31,659 bases of DNA, taken from the NCBI GenBank assembly GCA_040401695.1, contig JBBANY010000021.1, positions 1-31,659 of the forward strand, read 5' to 3'. Numbering within the stretch: position 1 is the stretch's first letter; every line of letters begins with the position of its first letter. This stretch comes from F1-20-MAGs119 sp040401695. Its GTDB lineage: Bacteria > Actinomycetota > Acidimicrobiia > Acidimicrobiales > Ilumatobacteraceae. Made by a program: the position numbers and the translations under genes. A model generated the notes under the pieces. The model did no database searches. It was not told the DNA's origin and saw only the letters and a list, made by a program, of their open reading frames with translations. Positions 31,069 to 31,659 of the stretch are shown here, piece after piece.

Positions 31069-31659
31069 TTACGACAGACTGACCAAGTCGAGCCACGACT
31101 GGTTGAAGTAGTCGACTTCGCCGTCGGGCAGCAGCAGCACCTTCGTGGGTTCGAGACGCTCGACGAATTCGGTGTCGTGGCTGACGAAGATGATGGCGCC
31201 CTTCCAAGTGCTGAGGGCATCGGCGATGGCTTCGCGGCTTGCAGGGTCGAGGTTGTTCGTAGGTTCGTCGAGTAGCAACAAGTTGTTGCGACCAACCATC
31301 AACATCGCGAGTGCCAGCTTCGTCTTTTCGCCACCTGACAGCGTTCCCGACTCCTGGAAGACCTTGTTCGACGACAGTCCGAACATGCCGAGATATCCGC
31401 GCAGTTGGGTCTCGGTGAGGTTGAGATGCGCCGGTGCCTCTTTGCGCATGTGGTCGATGAGGCTTGCGTACGGATCGAGGTTGTCGTGCTCCTGGGCGTA
31501 GTAACCCATCTGCACCTGGTGGCCGAATGCGAAGTCGCCGATGCTCGCCTGTGTCTCACCGGCGAGGATACGCAACATGCTGGTCTTGCCGGCGCCGTTC
31601 AGGCCGAGCACGAGCATGCGCTCGCCCCGGCCGAGGTCGAACGAAACGTCTTCGAAAAT
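31069..31659 (-). CDS. ABC-F family ATPase, C-terminal part (5' truncated)
   Basis: The minus-strand frame is open through the last base of the window; the visible 196 residues are the second nucleotide-binding domain of an ABC-F protein. Walker A is 'GLNGAGKTSM', the signature 'TLSGGEKTKLALAM', Walker B 'LLLLDEPTNNLDP' and the switch 'IFVSHDTEF'. There is no membrane domain. ABC-F proteins act on the ribosome as translation factors or antibiotic-protection factors; which one cannot be told without the N-terminal half and the linker. It ends 17 nt from the Fic stop, tail to tail. Confidence 0.88.
   Translation of the reverse strand: MFEDVSFDLGRGERMLVLGLNGAGKTSMLRILAGETQASIGDFAFGHQVQMGYYAQEHDNLDPYASLIDHMRKEAPAHLNLTETQLRGYLGMFGLSSNKVFQESGTLSGGEKTKLALAMLMVGRNNLLLLDEPTNNLDPASREAIADALSTWKGAIIFVSHDTEFVERLEPTKVLLLPDGEVDYFNQSWLDLVSLS

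Overview
The window looks like a gene-dense, GC-rich chromosomal stretch from an actinobacterium, most probably of the Acidimicrobiia/Ilumatobacter type. The placement is inferred from gene content: a bL37-type mini ribosomal protein, a luciferase-like (F420-type) oxidoreductase, an actinobacterial short MutY, many GTG starts, and many genes with a TANNNT box 6-9 nt before the start codon (leaderless transcription). No plasmid, phage, IS or CRISPR sequence is visible. A run of 10 N inside the fumarase gene shows this is a draft or metagenomic scaffold.

Layout. 1-1670: end of an iron(III)-type ABC transporter (permease + ATPase), then tRNA-Leu(TAA) on the minus strand. 1782-3118: a small conserved protein divergent from a RecB/Cas4-like PD-(D/E)XK nuclease with an Fe-S cysteine set. 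3112-5390 (minus): ferredoxin, a secreted HNH-type nuclease with a degenerate duplicate of its own domain, bL37 and a VOC protein. 5439-7475: oligopeptidase B. 7459-9267 (minus): MauE/DoxX-like membrane protein, flavin reductase and MBL-fold hydrolase. 9351-12220: an operon of an epoxide-hydrolase-like protein, a thioredoxin-fused conserved protein, and a UGSC-family selenoprotein whose in-frame TGA is followed by a bacterial-SECIS-like hairpin. 12201-14769 (minus): MutY, MaoC hydratase and a flippase-like membrane protein. 14788-20130: a serine hydrolase and, on the plus strand, methylsuccinyl-CoA dehydrogenase, malyl/methylmalyl-CoA lyase and malyl-CoA thioesterase-like genes. With the MaoC gene these make the lower half of the ethylmalonyl-CoA pathway. 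20142-24678: dienelactone hydrolase, an eIF2B-like protein, a thioredoxin-fold protein and the helicase HrpB. 24737-26408: class I fumarase containing a false assembly gap. 26409-26751: a tRNA-Gly-like gene with an odd anticodon arm, between three strong hairpins. 26752-28478 (minus): LLM oxidoreductase and enoyl-CoA hydratase. 28491-29872 (minus): PadR regulator plus a HAAS/PASTA-type membrane protein. 29951-31051: a Fic protein starting inside a 36-bp palindrome. 31069-end (minus): ABC-F ATPase, cut by the window edge.

The strongest unusual signal is the selenoprotein operon (9351-12220): standard gene calling would split the third gene at its TGA and lose its UGSC active-site motif. Other points worth a look are the Fic autoregulatory palindrome, the widespread leaderless promoters, the self-duplicated secreted nuclease, the tRNA-Gly with an apparent 8-nt anticodon loop, and the collapsible scaffold gap.
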